64,000 bases of DNA from CAG-390 sp964384555 (GCA_964384555.1 CAYLLA010000001.1:1-64000); one strand, 5' to 3'. Counted from the stretch's first letter, positions 6,520-16,325 are shown. Notes: generated by a model not told the origin, from the letters alone. Numbers and translations are program-made.

Positions 6520-9177
6520 TTATTTCAGCTTTGCAAGGGCGGCCACGATGCCCGTAAGAGTTTCGCGATATTTTTCAAGCTTTGCGCGTTCTCCCTCAAC
6601 TACCGCCGCGGGAGCTTTTGCCACAAAGCCGGCATTGGCAAGCTTGCCGGAGAGGCGTGCTATCTCGCCCGTTATGCGCTTTTGTTCGCCCTCAAGGCGT
6701 GCACGCTCCTTTGCGGTGTCGATAAGCTCGGAAAGCGGCAGATAGATCGTTGCCGAATCGGTAATGATCTGCGCGGCATCGTCTGCGCTGATAGTGCCGG
6801 CAAAGCTTTCGGCTACATCGACCTCAGAGGCGGATGCAAGGCGTTCAAAGAAAGGATATGTCGCCTCGCCAAAGGCATCGAGATACTTGGTCTCAATGTA
6901 TATCTTGGTCTTGCGCGAGGGCGCAACGTTCATCTCGGTGCGTCTTGCGCGTATGGCCTTGATGGCGGCAATAAGGCGCTCTGTCTTTTCGGCCTCGTCG
7001 GAGAAGTCAAGTGCGGGGTCTGCCTTGGGATACTCGGCTATCATTATGCTCTCTGCATCGCCTGCGTGCGGCAGGGCAGAGTATATCTCCTCTGTGATAA
7101 AGGGCATAAAGGGATGGAGCAACTTGAGTATGCAGGTCAGCACGTAAGCCAGCACGCTTTGAGCGGTGCGGTTCTCTTCTGTGTCCTTGTTGGCAAGGCG
7201 AGCCTTTGTAAGCTCAATGTACCAGTCGCAGTATACATCCCATGTAAAGTCGTAGATGGCAGAGAGCGCAACGCCCACCTCAAATTTATCAAGCGAGGCA
7301 TTGACGGCCGTGGCAAGCTCACCACAGCGGGTGAGTATCCACTTGTCCTCCGGCGCGAGCTTGTCGGCGGCGGGGAGCTTTACCGAGTCGATGGTCAGAT
7401 TCATGCGAACGAAGCGCGAGGCGTTCCAAAGCTTGTTGGCAAAGTTACGCGCGGCCTCTATCTTCTCATCGGAGAAGCGCATGTCATTTCCGGGGCTGTT
7501 ACCGGTCACCAGCGCAAAGCGGAGGGCATCCGCGCCGTATTTATCGATTATCTCAAGCGGATCGATTCCGTTGCCGAGAGATTTTGACATCTTGCGTCCC
7601 TGTGCATCGCGCACAAGACCGTGAATGAATACATGCGAGAAGGGGCGCTCGCCCATAAATTCAAGACCCATAAATATCATCTTGGAGACCCAGAAGGTGA
7701 TGATATCATAGCCTGTTACAAGCACGCTGGTGGGATAGTACTTTTTGAGCTCGTCGGTATTATCCGGCCAGCCGAGGGTGGTAAAGGGCCAAAGTGCGGA
7801 GGAGAACCATGTGTCAAGCACATCCTCGTCCTGCGTCATGTTGTGAGAGCCGCACTTGGGGCAGATGTGTACATCCTCCTCGGATACTATCATCTCGCCG
7901 CAGTCGGCGCAGTAGAATGCGGGAATGCGGTGACCCCACCAAAGCTGACGGGAGATGCACCAGTCGCGGATGTTCTCCATCCAGTTGAGATATATCTTTG
8001 AAAAACGCTCGGGAACATACTCAATGCTGCCGTCCTTTACCGCATCGATGGCGGGGGCGGCAAGCGGTTTCATTTTAACGAACCACTGGCGGGATGCCAC
8101 AGGCTCAAGCACTGTGCCGCAACGGTAGCAGTGTGCTACGTTGTGGGTGCATTTTTCCACCTTTTCAAGCAGACCGAGGGCATCAAGATCGGCAACTATC
8201 TGCCGCCTTGCCTCATAGCGGTCAAGACCCTGATACTTGCCGCCGTTCTCGTTGATGTGAGCGGTGTTATCAAGGACTATTATATTCTCAAGGCCGTGGC
8301 GCAGACCTGTCTCATAGTCGTTGGGGTCGTGTGCGGGTGTGATCTTAACGCAGCCGGTACCAAACTCGCGGTCAACGTTCTCGTCGGCGATGACGGGTAT
8401 CTCGCGGCCGACCAGCGGGAGGATAAGCGTTTTGCCGACAAGATCGGCATATCTTTCATCATCCGGGGCAACGGCAACGGCGGTGTCGCCAAGCATCGTT
8501 TCGGGTCGTGTGGTGGCAACCGTCACAAAACGACCCTCCTCACCCTTTATCGGGTATTTTATATGCCAAAATGCGCCCTCTATCTCCTTGTGCTCTACCT
8601 CTGCATCGGATATTACAGTGTTGCAGTGCGGGCAAACGTTGGTAATGCGCAGACCGCGGTAGATAAGTCCCTTATCGTAAAGCGAAACAAATACTCGTCT
8701 TACGGCGCGGGAGAGACTGTCGCTCATCGTAAAGGCCTCGCGGCTCCAGTCGCAGGATGAACCAAGCTTTTTAAGCTGGCTGATTATACGGTTGCCGTAT
8801 TGCTCCTTCCAAGCCCAAACGCGTTTTAAAAACTCCTCGCGGCCGAGGTCGTAGCGGGTAAGTCCCTCGTTTTTGCGGAGGTATTCCTCAACCTTTATCT
8901 GTGTGGCAATACCTGCGTGGTCGGTGCCGGGCACCCAAAGTGTGTTGTAGCCCTGCATGCGCTTTGCGCGGATGAGGATATCCTGCAGTGTTTCGTCAAG
9001 CGCGTGACCCATGTGCAGCTGCCCGGTTACATTGGGCGGCGGTATGACTATGCAGAAGGGCGGGCGCTCGTCATGCGGATCGGGCGTAAAGTAGCCGCGC
9101 TCCGACCACATGGCGTAGATCCTATCCTCAAAATCTTTCGGATCATAGATCTTGGGGAGCTCGTGATTTTGTTCCAT
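6520..9177 (-). CDS. valS: Valyl-tRNA synthetase
   Basis: Class I synthetase that charges tRNA-Val. The 885-residue protein shows the HIGH-type signature HMGH within NVTGQLHMGHALDE near the N-terminus and the KMSKS motif in GRKMSKSLGNGIDP. It also has zinc-type CxxC pairs, the editing domain with a TTRPETMLGD motif, an anticodon-binding domain and the C-terminal coiled coil typical of ValRS. The ATG at 9177 follows GAAAGGAA. Expression is controlled by a T-box leader (about 9290-9555) and a consensus promoter upstream. Confidence 0.97.
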   Translation of the reverse strand: MEQNHELPKIYDPKDFEDRIYAMWSERGYFTPDPHDERPPFCIVIPPPNVTGQLHMGHALDETLQDILIRAKRMQGYNTLWVPGTDHAGIATQIKVEEYLRKNEGLTRYDLGREEFLKRVWAWKEQYGNRIISQLKKLGSSCDWSREAFTMSDSLSRAVRRVFVSLYDKGLIYRGLRITNVCPHCNTVISDAEVEHKEIEGAFWHIKYPIKGEEGRFVTVATTRPETMLGDTAVAVAPDDERYADLVGKTLILPLVGREIPVIADENVDREFGTGCVKITPAHDPNDYETGLRHGLENIIVLDNTAHINENGGKYQGLDRYEARRQIVADLDALGLLEKVEKCTHNVAHCYRCGTVLEPVASRQWFVKMKPLAAPAIDAVKDGSIEYVPERFSKIYLNWMENIRDWCISRQLWWGHRIPAFYCADCGEMIVSEEDVHICPKCGSHNMTQDEDVLDTWFSSALWPFTTLGWPDNTDELKKYYPTSVLVTGYDIITFWVSKMIFMGLEFMGERPFSHVFIHGLVRDAQGRKMSKSLGNGIDPLEIIDKYGADALRFALVTGNSPGNDMRFSDEKIEAARNFANKLWNASRFVRMNLTIDSVKLPAADKLAPEDKWILTRCGELATAVNASLDKFEVGVALSAIYDFTWDVYCDWYIELTKARLANKDTEENRTAQSVLAYVLTCILKLLHPFMPFITEEIYSALPHAGDAESIMIAEYPKADPALDFSDEAEKTERLIAAIKAIRARRTEMNVAPSRKTKIYIETKYLDAFGEATYPFFERLASASEVDVAESFAGTISADDAAQIITDSATIYLPLSELIDTAKERARLEGEQKRITGEIARLSGKLANAGFVAKAPAAVVEGERAKLEKYRETLTGIVAALAKLK

Positions 9178-9289
9178 TGTTTATTATTTCCTTTCGATTG
9201 TTTGCTTTTTTGTTGTGGCGGGGGAGGGGACGACCTATGGATGGTGACGTTCCGCAAAGGCGAGGCGATTGGATGCTCGGAATTTCGTA

Positions 9290-9556
9290 AAAAACAAAAA
9301 AAGCCCCGCATCCGTATCAGGACGCAGGACGCGCGGTACCACCCGATTTTGCAGATCTGCCAACTGTGGCGGCTCTGCACTCTCATCCCATAACGGCGGG
9401 CACCGCAGGGGGCTTACCCTAAAAAATGCGGCTCACCCTCCGCGCTCGCGGGCGACTTCGGCCGCCGTGCGCCGCAGACTTACACCAACCGTCTGCTCTC
9501 TTTTGGCTCGCACAGCCTACTACTCCCGTTCACAGCGTTTTTTATATATACCTTTA
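9290..9556 (-). ncRNA. T-box riboswitch upstream of valS
   Basis: On the minus strand the leader shows AGTAGTAGG and GAGAGCAG..GGTTGGTG elements of Stem I, then a GAAGTCG segment whose GTC (9456-9454) is a valine codon and the likely specifier. These are followed by the antiterminator GGGTGGTACCGCG (9344-9331) and a terminator stem at 9328-9304 with a T run. The codon matches the downstream gene. Exact ends are approximate. Confidence 0.9.
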
Positions 9557-9563
9557 TGCGGTT

Positions 9564-9592
9564 ATTATATCATGCCGCGCGGTATTTGTCAA
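9564..9592 (-). promoter_or_regulatory. Promoter for valS
   Basis: Perfect TTGACA (9592-9587) and TATAAT (9569-9564) with a 17-bp spacer and a TGA before the -10. Confidence 0.85.
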
Positions 9593-9615
9593 TACCCGCC
9601 CTTTGATTTTTGGCA

Positions 9616-9646
9616 ACAAAAAAGCACCTGCCTTGACAGGTGCTTT
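9616..9646 (-). terminator. Terminator after tRNA-Thr
   Basis: AAAGCACCTG pairs with CAGGTGCTTT around a 6-nt loop, followed by a T run on the minus strand. Confidence 0.85.
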
Positions 9647-9647
9647 G

Positions 9648-9723
9648 TGGAGCTGCTAGTCAGAATCGAACTGACGACCTCATCCTTACCAAGGATGTGC
9701 TCTACCGACTGAGCCATAGCAGC
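9648..9723 (-). tRNA. tRNA-Thr (anticodon GGT)
   Basis: A 76-nt cloverleaf. The acceptor stem GCTGCTA pairs with TAGCAGC, the D stem is GCTC/GAGC, and the anticodon loop TTGGTAA carries GGT on a CATCC/GGATG stem. The T arm is GTCAG-TTCGATT-CTGAC. The discriminator is T and the 3' CCA is encoded (9650-9648). It has its own promoter and terminator. It reads ACC and ACU, the codon class probably sensed by the thrS T-box. Confidence 0.97.
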
Positions 9724-9739
9724 GGACCCAACGTTAGAT

Positions 9740-9768
9740 ATTATAGCAGATTCGCCCCGCTTTGTCAA
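9740..9768 (-). promoter_or_regulatory. Promoter for tRNA-Thr
   Basis: TTGACA (9768-9763), 17 bp, TATAAT (9745-9740), about 17 bp before the mature tRNA 5' end. Confidence 0.85.
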
Positions 9769-9842
9769 TACCTTTTTTGAATTTTTTTGAGTTTTTCTGA
9801 TATTTTATCGGGGCTATCTGCCATCTTATATGAAATAAACTA

Positions 9843-10586
9843 TTATGATCCCAAAATAATGTATTTTCCTATCGCCAAACATTCGCGCAAAAGGCTTGGC
9901 AGCCAAAAACTCGGCAGGGTGGAGCTATGCAGATGCGTGATCCCGTCAAGTCCGCAATCGGAGGCAATAAGCCCCGCACGAAAGATATGGTACTCACTCG
10001 TTACAAATGCCGCCTTGGCATTACTGCCGGATCTTTGCTCTATCAGCTCTCGCGAGTTTTTAAAATTCTCGTAGGTGCTGGTCGCCGCCTCCTCACGCAG
10101 GATGCGATCCTCCTCGATCCCATGACTTATCAGATATTCCGCCATCGCCTCAGCCTCGGTAATGTCCTCCTGCGGCCCCTGCCCGCCGCTGACGACCACA
10201 TATGCATCCTCATGCTCCGCAAGGTATGCCGCCGCGGCATCAAGCCGAGCGCGAAGTGCGCGGCTGGGAGTCCTGCCGTGCACGCCCGCACCAAGCACTA
10301 TCAGGGCATCCTCACCGCCATCAGCAGTGTCAATACTGCCGTATATCATCAAAAAGGCGGATACCGCCACAAAAAGCGAAATGCCTGCAAAAAATATTAC
10401 CCGAAGCCATGCGGGGAGTGCCGCCGCGTGACCAAAAAATATGCCGATGATGAGCAGAACTATCCCTAAAAGGATCGTAAGCAGTACGCCGGAATTAAAA
10501 TTGGATGTTACTGCCGCCGCCGCGCCGTTGAGCGTTATTATCGCGCCGAGTATTAAAAATATCATTCTTGGAAGTTGGTTTTTCAT
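9843..10586 (-). CDS. YdcF/ElyC-family (DUF218) membrane protein
   Basis: A 247-residue protein with three or so hydrophobic helices in the first 85 residues, then a DUF218 domain. The signature DALIVLGAGVHG, VVSGGQGP..ITEAEAMAEYL and the TSTYEN motif are typical of YdcF/SanA/ElyC proteins, which are linked to envelope integrity and peptidoglycan-precursor metabolism. The ATG at 10586 is preceded by GGAGGG at good spacing; the long frame upstream of it lies inside the glycerate kinase gene and is not coding. It follows glycerate kinase on the same strand with a 41-bp gap and is probably cotranscribed. Confidence 0.85.
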   Translation of the reverse strand: MKNQLPRMIFLILGAIITLNGAAAAVTSNFNSGVLLTILLGIVLLIIGIFFGHAAALPAWLRVIFFAGISLFVAVSAFLMIYGSIDTADGGEDALIVLGAGVHGRTPSRALRARLDAAAAYLAEHEDAYVVVSGGQGPQEDITEAEAMAEYLISHGIEEDRILREEAATSTYENFKNSRELIEQRSGSNAKAAFVTSEYHIFRAGLIASDCGLDGITHLHSSTLPSFWLPSLLRECLAIGKYIILGS

Positions 10587-10627
10587 TTTGTTTTGTTCCC
10601 TCCGAAAAATATTGCAAAAGCTTGCGG

Positions 10628-11758
10628 TCACATACCTGCCCCAAGAACATCCCGCACGGCGATGGGAGCGAGCCTCTCCAAAAGCTCTGCGGCATGCCGT
10701 ATTGAATATTCCGTGTCCTCCGTCAGCTCGGCGAGGGTGCGAACGGCGCTGAGTCCCGGCAGTCTTGCATCCTCGCTGTCCCCAACAAATCGTCCCGCCA
10801 ATGCCAACACCGGCACGCCGCGCGCGTCGGCACGAGAGGCCACACCGCTTATTGCCTTGCCACAGCCTGTTTGCGCATCTATCTGCCCCTCGCCGGTCAC
10901 CACAAGGGCGGCATCGCACAGGAGCGCATCAAATGAGAGCGCATCAAGCACGGCATCTATTCCGGGCGTGACGCGTGCGCCGAATATGCTTATCAGCGGG
11001 TAGGGAATGCCCCCGCCCGCACCTGCGCCCGACGCGTGTCGTGCATCTGCGCCGAGTGTTGCCGCAAGGATATCCGCATAGCTTTGCATCCCGCCATCAA
11101 GCCAGGCGACCTCTCCCGTCTCCGCGCCCTTTTGCGGGCCGTAGACATATGTAGCACCCGTCCGTCCGAGCAGAGGATTTTTAACATCGCACGCTATGGT
11201 GATCTCGGTGTCATAAAGGCGCCTGTCAAGCCCCGAAATATCGATTTTTGCAATGCTTGCAAGCTCGCCCGCGCGAATGCCGCGCATGCGCCTGCTCTCG
11301 GTGTCGTAAAATGCGGCGCCGAGAGCCTCAAGCATGCCCACACCGCCGTCGTTTGAGCCTGTGCCGCCAACGGTCAGCAGAATGCTCCGGTGGCCGCCAT
11401 CCAGCGCGGCGGTAATCAGTTGCCCCACACCATAGCTTGTGGAGCGCGAAAGGCGGCGTTTCGAGGGTGGTGTAAGCTCCAGCCCCACCGCGCGAGCCGA
11501 CTCTATAACGGCTGTCCCGCCAAGCACGCCAAACTCCGCGCGTATCGGTGCGAGATAGGTATTTAGGATGTCGGCGCAGGATCTCTCCTGCTGTGGAACG
11601 ATCGCATCAAGCGTTCCCTCGCCGCCGTCTGCAATGGGCAGCTTTTTAATTATATAGTCGGGGCATGCCGCGGATATGCCCCGCGCTATGGCCTCTGCCG
11701 CATCAGCGGCGGATATGCTCCCCTTAAAAGAATCGGGAGCTATTATGATACTTTTCAT
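10628..11758 (-). CDS. Glycerate kinase (type 1)
   Basis: Phosphorylates D-glycerate (to 2-phosphoglycerate in the GarK/GlxK group). The 376-residue length matches the family. Visible signatures are IIAPDSFKGSISA at the N-terminus, LPIADGGEGT near residue 45, and the glycine-rich TVGGTGSNDGGVGM near 130. The gene has its own promoter 36 bp upstream. Whether the product is 2- or 3-phosphoglycerate cannot be told from sequence. No tartronate or glycerate import genes are nearby. Confidence 0.93.
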   Translation of the reverse strand: MKSIIIAPDSFKGSISAADAAEAIARGISAACPDYIIKKLPIADGGEGTLDAIVPQQERSCADILNTYLAPIRAEFGVLGGTAVIESARAVGLELTPPSKRRLSRSTSYGVGQLITAALDGGHRSILLTVGGTGSNDGGVGMLEALGAAFYDTESRRMRGIRAGELASIAKIDISGLDRRLYDTEITIACDVKNPLLGRTGATYVYGPQKGAETGEVAWLDGGMQSYADILAATLGADARHASGAGAGGGIPYPLISIFGARVTPGIDAVLDALSFDALLCDAALVVTGEGQIDAQTGCGKAISGVASRADARGVPVLALAGRFVGDSEDARLPGLSAVRTLAELTEDTEYSIRHAAELLERLAPIAVRDVLGAGM

Positions 11759-11793
11759 TTTTCAGTCCGATGCAGATAATTAATTATAATAAT

Positions 11794-11822
11794 AGTATAT
11801 CACGTTGCGGCGGATTTTTCAA
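11794..11822 (-). promoter_or_regulatory. Promoter for glycerate kinase
   Basis: TTGAAA (11822-11817), 17 bp, TATACT (11799-11794), with TGA directly upstream of the -10. Confidence 0.75.
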
Positions 11823-11852
11823 TACTTAAGTTTTTATGATGTGATGCAAGAC

Positions 11853-11882
11853 AAAAAAAGGGACTGCGCGGGGCAGTCCCTT
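11853..11882 (-). terminator. Terminator after the fused ABC transporter
   Basis: AAGGGACTGC pairs with GCAGTCCCTT, followed by a T run on the minus strand. Confidence 0.85.
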
Positions 11883-11904
11883 GAATATGATCTTTTGTTG
11901 GCGA

Positions 11905-14601
11905 TCATTCGGTACGCAGAGCGATGACCGGGTCCTTTTTCGCCGCCAAGCGAGAGGGGAGAAGCCCTGCTATCAGGGTCATGAGGATGCTGACAACGAT
12001 AAGACCTATCGATCCGCCAAGCGGCAGTGCCGCACCGATATTATCCATACCGGAGAAGTGGTGTATTGCGATATTCGTCGGTATCAACAAGAGCAGTGTG
12101 ATGCCGATTCCGATCAGGCCGGAAACACTGCCCACAATAAAGGTCTCGGCATTGAAAACTCTTGATACATCCTGCTTTGATGCACCCATGGCGCGGAGTA
12201 TACCTATCTCCTTGGTGCGCTCAAGCACAGAGATGTAGGTGATGATGCCGATCATTATCGAGGAGACAACAAGGGATATCGCAACAAAGGCGATAAGTAT
12301 TCCGGAGATGACATCGATAACTGTGGTGATGGAGGACATAAGCAGCTTTACATAATCAGTGTATTTTATAGTCATGTCACTGTCGCCGCGCGCCTCTGCC
12401 TCGGCATTGTAGGCCTCGATGAGCGCCGCTATCTCGTCCTTGTCGCTAAAGGTCTTGGCGTAGATGCTGATGGTCTTTGGCGAGTCAAGATCCGCCCGCC
12501 CGAGCTTTTTGAGGTTGCCCTCAAAGGTCGCATCGGTGGTGGGGATATACTGTTTGAACATGGCTATCACCTGCTCATCCGTCATTGTGGTGATATAGCC
12601 CTCAAGTTGTGTGCGTTGGTCATCGGGGAGGGTGGCAATGTAGGCGCGAACGTCATCTATCGTCACACCCGAGCCGTCGTTGCGGGAGAAGGGAATACCT
12701 GTGAGGATATCGGTATCGGGGTCGGCCAGCTGTGCCTTTATGACCTCGCTCTCCTCGGTGAGGCGGATGTACTCGCGTGTGAGCGCCGAGGTGTAGACCA
12801 CAGAGCCGCCGATGGAGGAGGCCACCGCCTCGTCACTGGGGCGGATGATGCCGACTACCTTTATCGTGATGCCACGCTCACCAAGGAGAGCTTCAAGCTT
12901 ATCCGGGTCGCGCGCTTCATTTGTGTTGCCAAGGTCGCCAACGTTCTCCCAGCAGCCGCTCGTCTCATTGTAGGTGTAGCCGTCGGGAGTTGTCAGCATT
13001 GTAAATTCAAGGTTCAAAAGATCATCATAGCTGTATACGGTATCATCCGTCTCAAGCGTTTCGCCGCGCATGAGCTTGTCAAACAGCTCGCTCGCCTCTG
13101 ATTGATCCTTGATGCCGAGTGTGTAGAGCACAAGGTCGCTTATCGAGTTGTTTTTGTCAACAACTATCATTACCTCGTTGTAGTTCTCCGGCCAATGACC
13201 CGCAATGCAGTCATATTGCGCGTGCATCAGCTCCTCGTCATCTATCATCTCCTCCCATACATTCATTCTGTACATGGAGGATGCCATACTGCTTATCTCC
13301 TGCGTCATCGACATGCCGCCGGAGGACATCATCTCCGCTATCAGCGGGCTGGGGTTTACCTGTATCAGCCCGGACGGCGTGCCGGAGCGGTAGATATTGA
13401 GGTCGATATCATATGTGTATTTTACAGATGAAACGTACTTCGAAAATTCGCTGTTCGGGTCGTTAAGCACGTGCTTAAAGGCCACAAGGTCATTTGAGCG
13501 TATCTCGGAGAGCATGGTGTTTACAAGCTCGGTGTAGATATTGTTCGTGTATATCTTTCCATCCTCATGCTCAACATCGCTGCCGGAGCGGTTGCCCCTT
13601 ATCGAGGAGATAAGGCTGGTCATATCAACGCTTTCCGCCTCTATCGTTATCGGGTAGGAGGAGAGGGTGTCCTCCTGCATGCGTGAGATGTAGGCTTGCA
13701 CTCCCGTTTGCAGAGAAAGTATCAGCGCAATGCCGATTATGCCTATACTGCCCGCAAAGGACGTAAGCAGTGTGCGCGCCTTTTTGGTCATCAGGTTATT
13801 GAGGGAGAGCGAAAGGGCGGTGGTAAAGGACATGGATGTCTTTCCGCCGTGGCGCGCGCTCTTTTTGGCAATGCTCTCGGCGCGTTTTTTGTCGGATGCC
13901 GCTTTTTCCTCGTCGGACGGCGTGTAGGGATCCGAGTCGTCTATCATCTGTCCGTCAAGCAGACGAACAAGACGGGTGGAATACTTTTCGGCAAGCTCGG
14001 GGTTGTGGGTCACCATTATAACGAGCCTGTCTCGCGCGACCTCCTTGAGTATCTCCATTACCTGAACGCTCGTCTCTGAGTCAAGCGCACCTGTAGGCTC
14101 ATCCGCCAGCAGTATATCCGGGTCGTTTACCAGCGCACGCGCTATCGCCACACGCTGCATCTGACCGCCCGACATTTGGTTGGGCTTTTTGTGGAGCTGA
14201 TCCCCAAGTCCCACGCGCTCAAGCACTTCCTTGGCGCGGCGGCGGCGCTCTGCGCGGTCAACACCGGAGATGGTCAGCGCCAGCTCTACATTTGACAGCA
14301 CCGACTGGTGCGGTATCAGATTGTAGCTTTGAAAAACAAAGCCAACCGAGTGGTTTCTGTAGCCGTCCCACTCGCGGTCGGAAAATGAATCGGTGGGCTT
14401 GCCGTTTATCTCAAGCTGTCCCGATGTGTATCTGTCAAGTCCGCCGATGATGTTAAGCAGTGTGGTCTTACCGCAGCCGGACGGACCAAGCACCGATACG
14501 AATTCGCTGTCCCGAAAGGAGAGGGACAGCCCCTTCAGCGCCTCCACGGTCGTGTCTCCCGTGGTGTAGCTCTTTCTTATGTCTTTTAGTGTGAGCATCA
14601 A
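11905..14601 (-). CDS. Fused ABC transporter, ATP-binding and FtsX-type permease
   Basis: An 898-residue single-chain exporter of the MacB superfamily. Residues 1-230 are the ATPase, with Walker A GPSGCGKTT, signature MSGGQMQR and Walker B ILLADEPTG. A basic linker leads to the first membrane helix (about 280-300), a large extracellular domain of roughly 430 residues, and three C-terminal helices with the FtsX signature region (YISVLERTKEIGILRAMGAS). Fused ATPase-FtsX proteins in this class are linked to peptide or lipoprotein export or envelope stress; the substrate is unknown. No adaptor is encoded beside it. The gene stands alone between a terminator and a 310-bp spacer. Confidence 0.9.
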   Translation of the reverse strand: MMLTLKDIRKSYTTGDTTVEALKGLSLSFRDSEFVSVLGPSGCGKTTLLNIIGGLDRYTSGQLEINGKPTDSFSDREWDGYRNHSVGFVFQSYNLIPHQSVLSNVELALTISGVDRAERRRRAKEVLERVGLGDQLHKKPNQMSGGQMQRVAIARALVNDPDILLADEPTGALDSETSVQVMEILKEVARDRLVIMVTHNPELAEKYSTRLVRLLDGQMIDDSDPYTPSDEEKAASDKKRAESIAKKSARHGGKTSMSFTTALSLSLNNLMTKKARTLLTSFAGSIGIIGIALILSLQTGVQAYISRMQEDTLSSYPITIEAESVDMTSLISSIRGNRSGSDVEHEDGKIYTNNIYTELVNTMLSEIRSNDLVAFKHVLNDPNSEFSKYVSSVKYTYDIDLNIYRSGTPSGLIQVNPSPLIAEMMSSGGMSMTQEISSMASSMYRMNVWEEMIDDEELMHAQYDCIAGHWPENYNEVMIVVDKNNSISDLVLYTLGIKDQSEASELFDKLMRGETLETDDTVYSYDDLLNLEFTMLTTPDGYTYNETSGCWENVGDLGNTNEARDPDKLEALLGERGITIKVVGIIRPSDEAVASSIGGSVVYTSALTREYIRLTEESEVIKAQLADPDTDILTGIPFSRNDGSGVTIDDVRAYIATLPDDQRTQLEGYITTMTDEQVIAMFKQYIPTTDATFEGNLKKLGRADLDSPKTISIYAKTFSDKDEIAALIEAYNAEAEARGDSDMTIKYTDYVKLLMSSITTVIDVISGILIAFVAISLVVSSIMIGIITYISVLERTKEIGILRAMGASKQDVSRVFNAETFIVGSVSGLIGIGITLLLLIPTNIAIHHFSGMDNIGAALPLGGSIGLIVVSILMTLIAGLLPSRLAAKKDPVIALRTE

Positions 14602-14860
14602 TACCTCCGTTATTGTAATGCTATGTTTTTTATTTTTTTCTACAAATTAATTACCTAAATATGCGGTCAAAGCCCGGCCGTCGATCTCTCCCGCCGCACG
14701 CCGCGATGGATGGATATGAAGATGCAGAATATAATACAAAATAAATTCTAACATCGAAATGTTGCAATTGTATTTACCGCATATTAAATCAGATATTCTA
14801 TTTTTAAAATAATTACACTGCGCCGCGGCAAGCTCTCGCGTGCGGCCGATATATAAATAT
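14602..14860. other. AT-rich intergenic spacer
   Basis: Upstream region of the fused ABC gene. It is AT-rich with several TATAAT-like hexamers on the minus strand, but no pair of promoter boxes at good spacing stands out, and no coding frame or structured RNA is evident. Confidence 0.4.
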
Positions 14861-14897
14861 AAGCATGACCCTGCGCGGGCGCGGGGTCATGCTTTTG
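14861..14897 (-). terminator. Terminator after the RNA methyltransferase gene
   Basis: AAGCATGACCC..GCGC pairs with GCGC.GGGTCATGCTT. T-rich sequence follows on both strands, so it may be bidirectional. Confidence 0.75.
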
Positions 14898-14913
14898 TTA
14901 AATATATCGGATA

Positions 14914-16059
14914 TCAAAGCTTGGCAGGGGTCTTTTTAAAGAACTGATAAAGTCGGCAGGGGATCATGCCGTTGTAAAGCTTGCGCACGGCATCGGCGCG
15001 GCGACCGTAAAGCTCCTCAAAATACTCGCAGGAGGTCAAAACATATACCTGCCACGGCTCCATGGCTCTAAAGGTTCGCCCCATGGCGCGGTAAAGTATC
15101 TCCGCATCGCGCATCGAGAGCATTCGCTCGCCGTAGGGCGGGTTGCATATCAGCGTGCCGCGGCAGTCCGGCTTTTTGATCTTTGTGGCATCCGCCTCAA
15201 AAAAGTCGATGTATTTTGAAACGCCCGCGCGGCGAGCGTTTGCTCTCGCTGTCTCGATGGCGGCGGGATCTATATCCGATCCGCGGGCGTGGAAATCGGT
15301 GTCGTGCACGGCGGCCTCCGCCTCATCCCGTGCCGTCTCCCAAATATCGGCGGGCAGGCAGGCAAGAGCCTCTCCCGCAAAGGAGCGAAAAAGCCCCGGG
15401 GCGCGATCGGTCATTATCATAGCTGCTTCGATAGCTATCGTACCGGAGCCGCAAAAGGGATCCCAAAGCATTGTGTCCTCGCGCAGGCGGGAGGTCAGCA
15501 CCAGCGCGGCGGCCAATGTCTCGCGCAGAGGCGCGGCATTCGCCTCCGGGCGGTAGCCGCGCTTATGCAGGGCAACACCTGAGGTGTCTATCATTATCGA
15601 TGCGTTATCTTTAAATATGAAAAATTCCATTTGATACTTAACACCGCTCTCCGGCATGCGCAAAAGACCGTATTTTTGCCCCAGCCTGTCGGCGGCCGCC
15701 TTTTTGATTATCCTCTGGCAGTCGGGGATTGATGTCAGGCGGCTCTTTATCGAATGCCCCTTGACGGGGAAGGCATCCTCTGCCCCAATAAAGTCCTCAA
15801 GCGGCAGTGCGCGCACGCCCTCATATAGCTCATCAAAGCTTGGGGCGGGAAAGTTGCCAAGCAGAATGTAAACTCGCTCGGCACAGCGCAGCCCGATATT
15901 TGCGCGCGCGCAGTCAAGCGGCGTGCCGGTAAAGGTCACGCGGCCATCCATAGTGGATATGCGCCGCAGTCCCAGCGCATCTATCTCCGCGCCGAGGAGT
16001 CGCTCAAGGCCGAAAAGGCAGGTGGCGACATATGTAAGGGTCGTATGTTCGGATGTCAT
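14914..16059 (-). CDS. THUMP-domain RNA methyltransferase, RlmL/YpsC-like
   Basis: A 381-residue class I SAM-dependent methyltransferase that likely forms N2-methylguanosine in 23S rRNA. It has an N-terminal ferredoxin-like/THUMP part (to about 165) followed by the UPF0020 catalytic domain. DPFCGSGTIAIEAA is the SAM-binding motif and CNPPYGERM is the NPPY catalytic motif. The length equals that of Bacillus YpsC, the counterpart of the first half of E. coli RlmL. The ATG at 16059 lies about 80 bp after a good promoter. Confidence 0.92.
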   Translation of the reverse strand: MTSEHTTLTYVATCLFGLERLLGAEIDALGLRRISTMDGRVTFTGTPLDCARANIGLRCAERVYILLGNFPAPSFDELYEGVRALPLEDFIGAEDAFPVKGHSIKSRLTSIPDCQRIIKKAAADRLGQKYGLLRMPESGVKYQMEFFIFKDNASIMIDTSGVALHKRGYRPEANAAPLRETLAAALVLTSRLREDTMLWDPFCGSGTIAIEAAMIMTDRAPGLFRSFAGEALACLPADIWETARDEAEAAVHDTDFHARGSDIDPAAIETARANARRAGVSKYIDFFEADATKIKKPDCRGTLICNPPYGERMLSMRDAEILYRAMGRTFRAMEPWQVYVLTSCEYFEELYGRRADAVRKLYNGMIPCRLYQFFKKTPAKL

Positions 16060-16136
16060 TTATGGCTCCATTCCGCCGCCCGAGTGGGGGACGGCAAGAT
16101 CGATCTTTATGTGAATAATACAAATTGAATACCACT

Positions 16137-16165
16137 ATTATATCACATCGCGGCCGAAAATGCAA
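16137..16165 (-). promoter_or_regulatory. Promoter for the RlmL-like gene
   Basis: TTGCAT (16165-16160), 17 bp, TATAAT (16142-16137), with TGA before the -10. Confidence 0.75.
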
Positions 16166-16256
16166 CCGCCCGCCGCCTTTTGCGGAGCTGTTGTGAAAAA
16201 TGCAGCGTGTAAGATAAAAAAATATCGTTTTTTTATCATTTTATCACAAAAATATA

Positions 16257-16285
16257 TTGACAACTCGCAAAAAATGTGATAACAT
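16257..16285 (+). promoter_or_regulatory. Promoter for the Thr/Pro-rich lipoprotein
   Basis: TTGACA (16257-16262), 17 bp, TAACAT (16280-16285). The -35 is perfect and the -10 is weak. Confidence 0.6.
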
Positions 16286-16325
16286 AATTATACAAACTTA
16301 TTTTCGGAAAGGAAATCGATCCACC

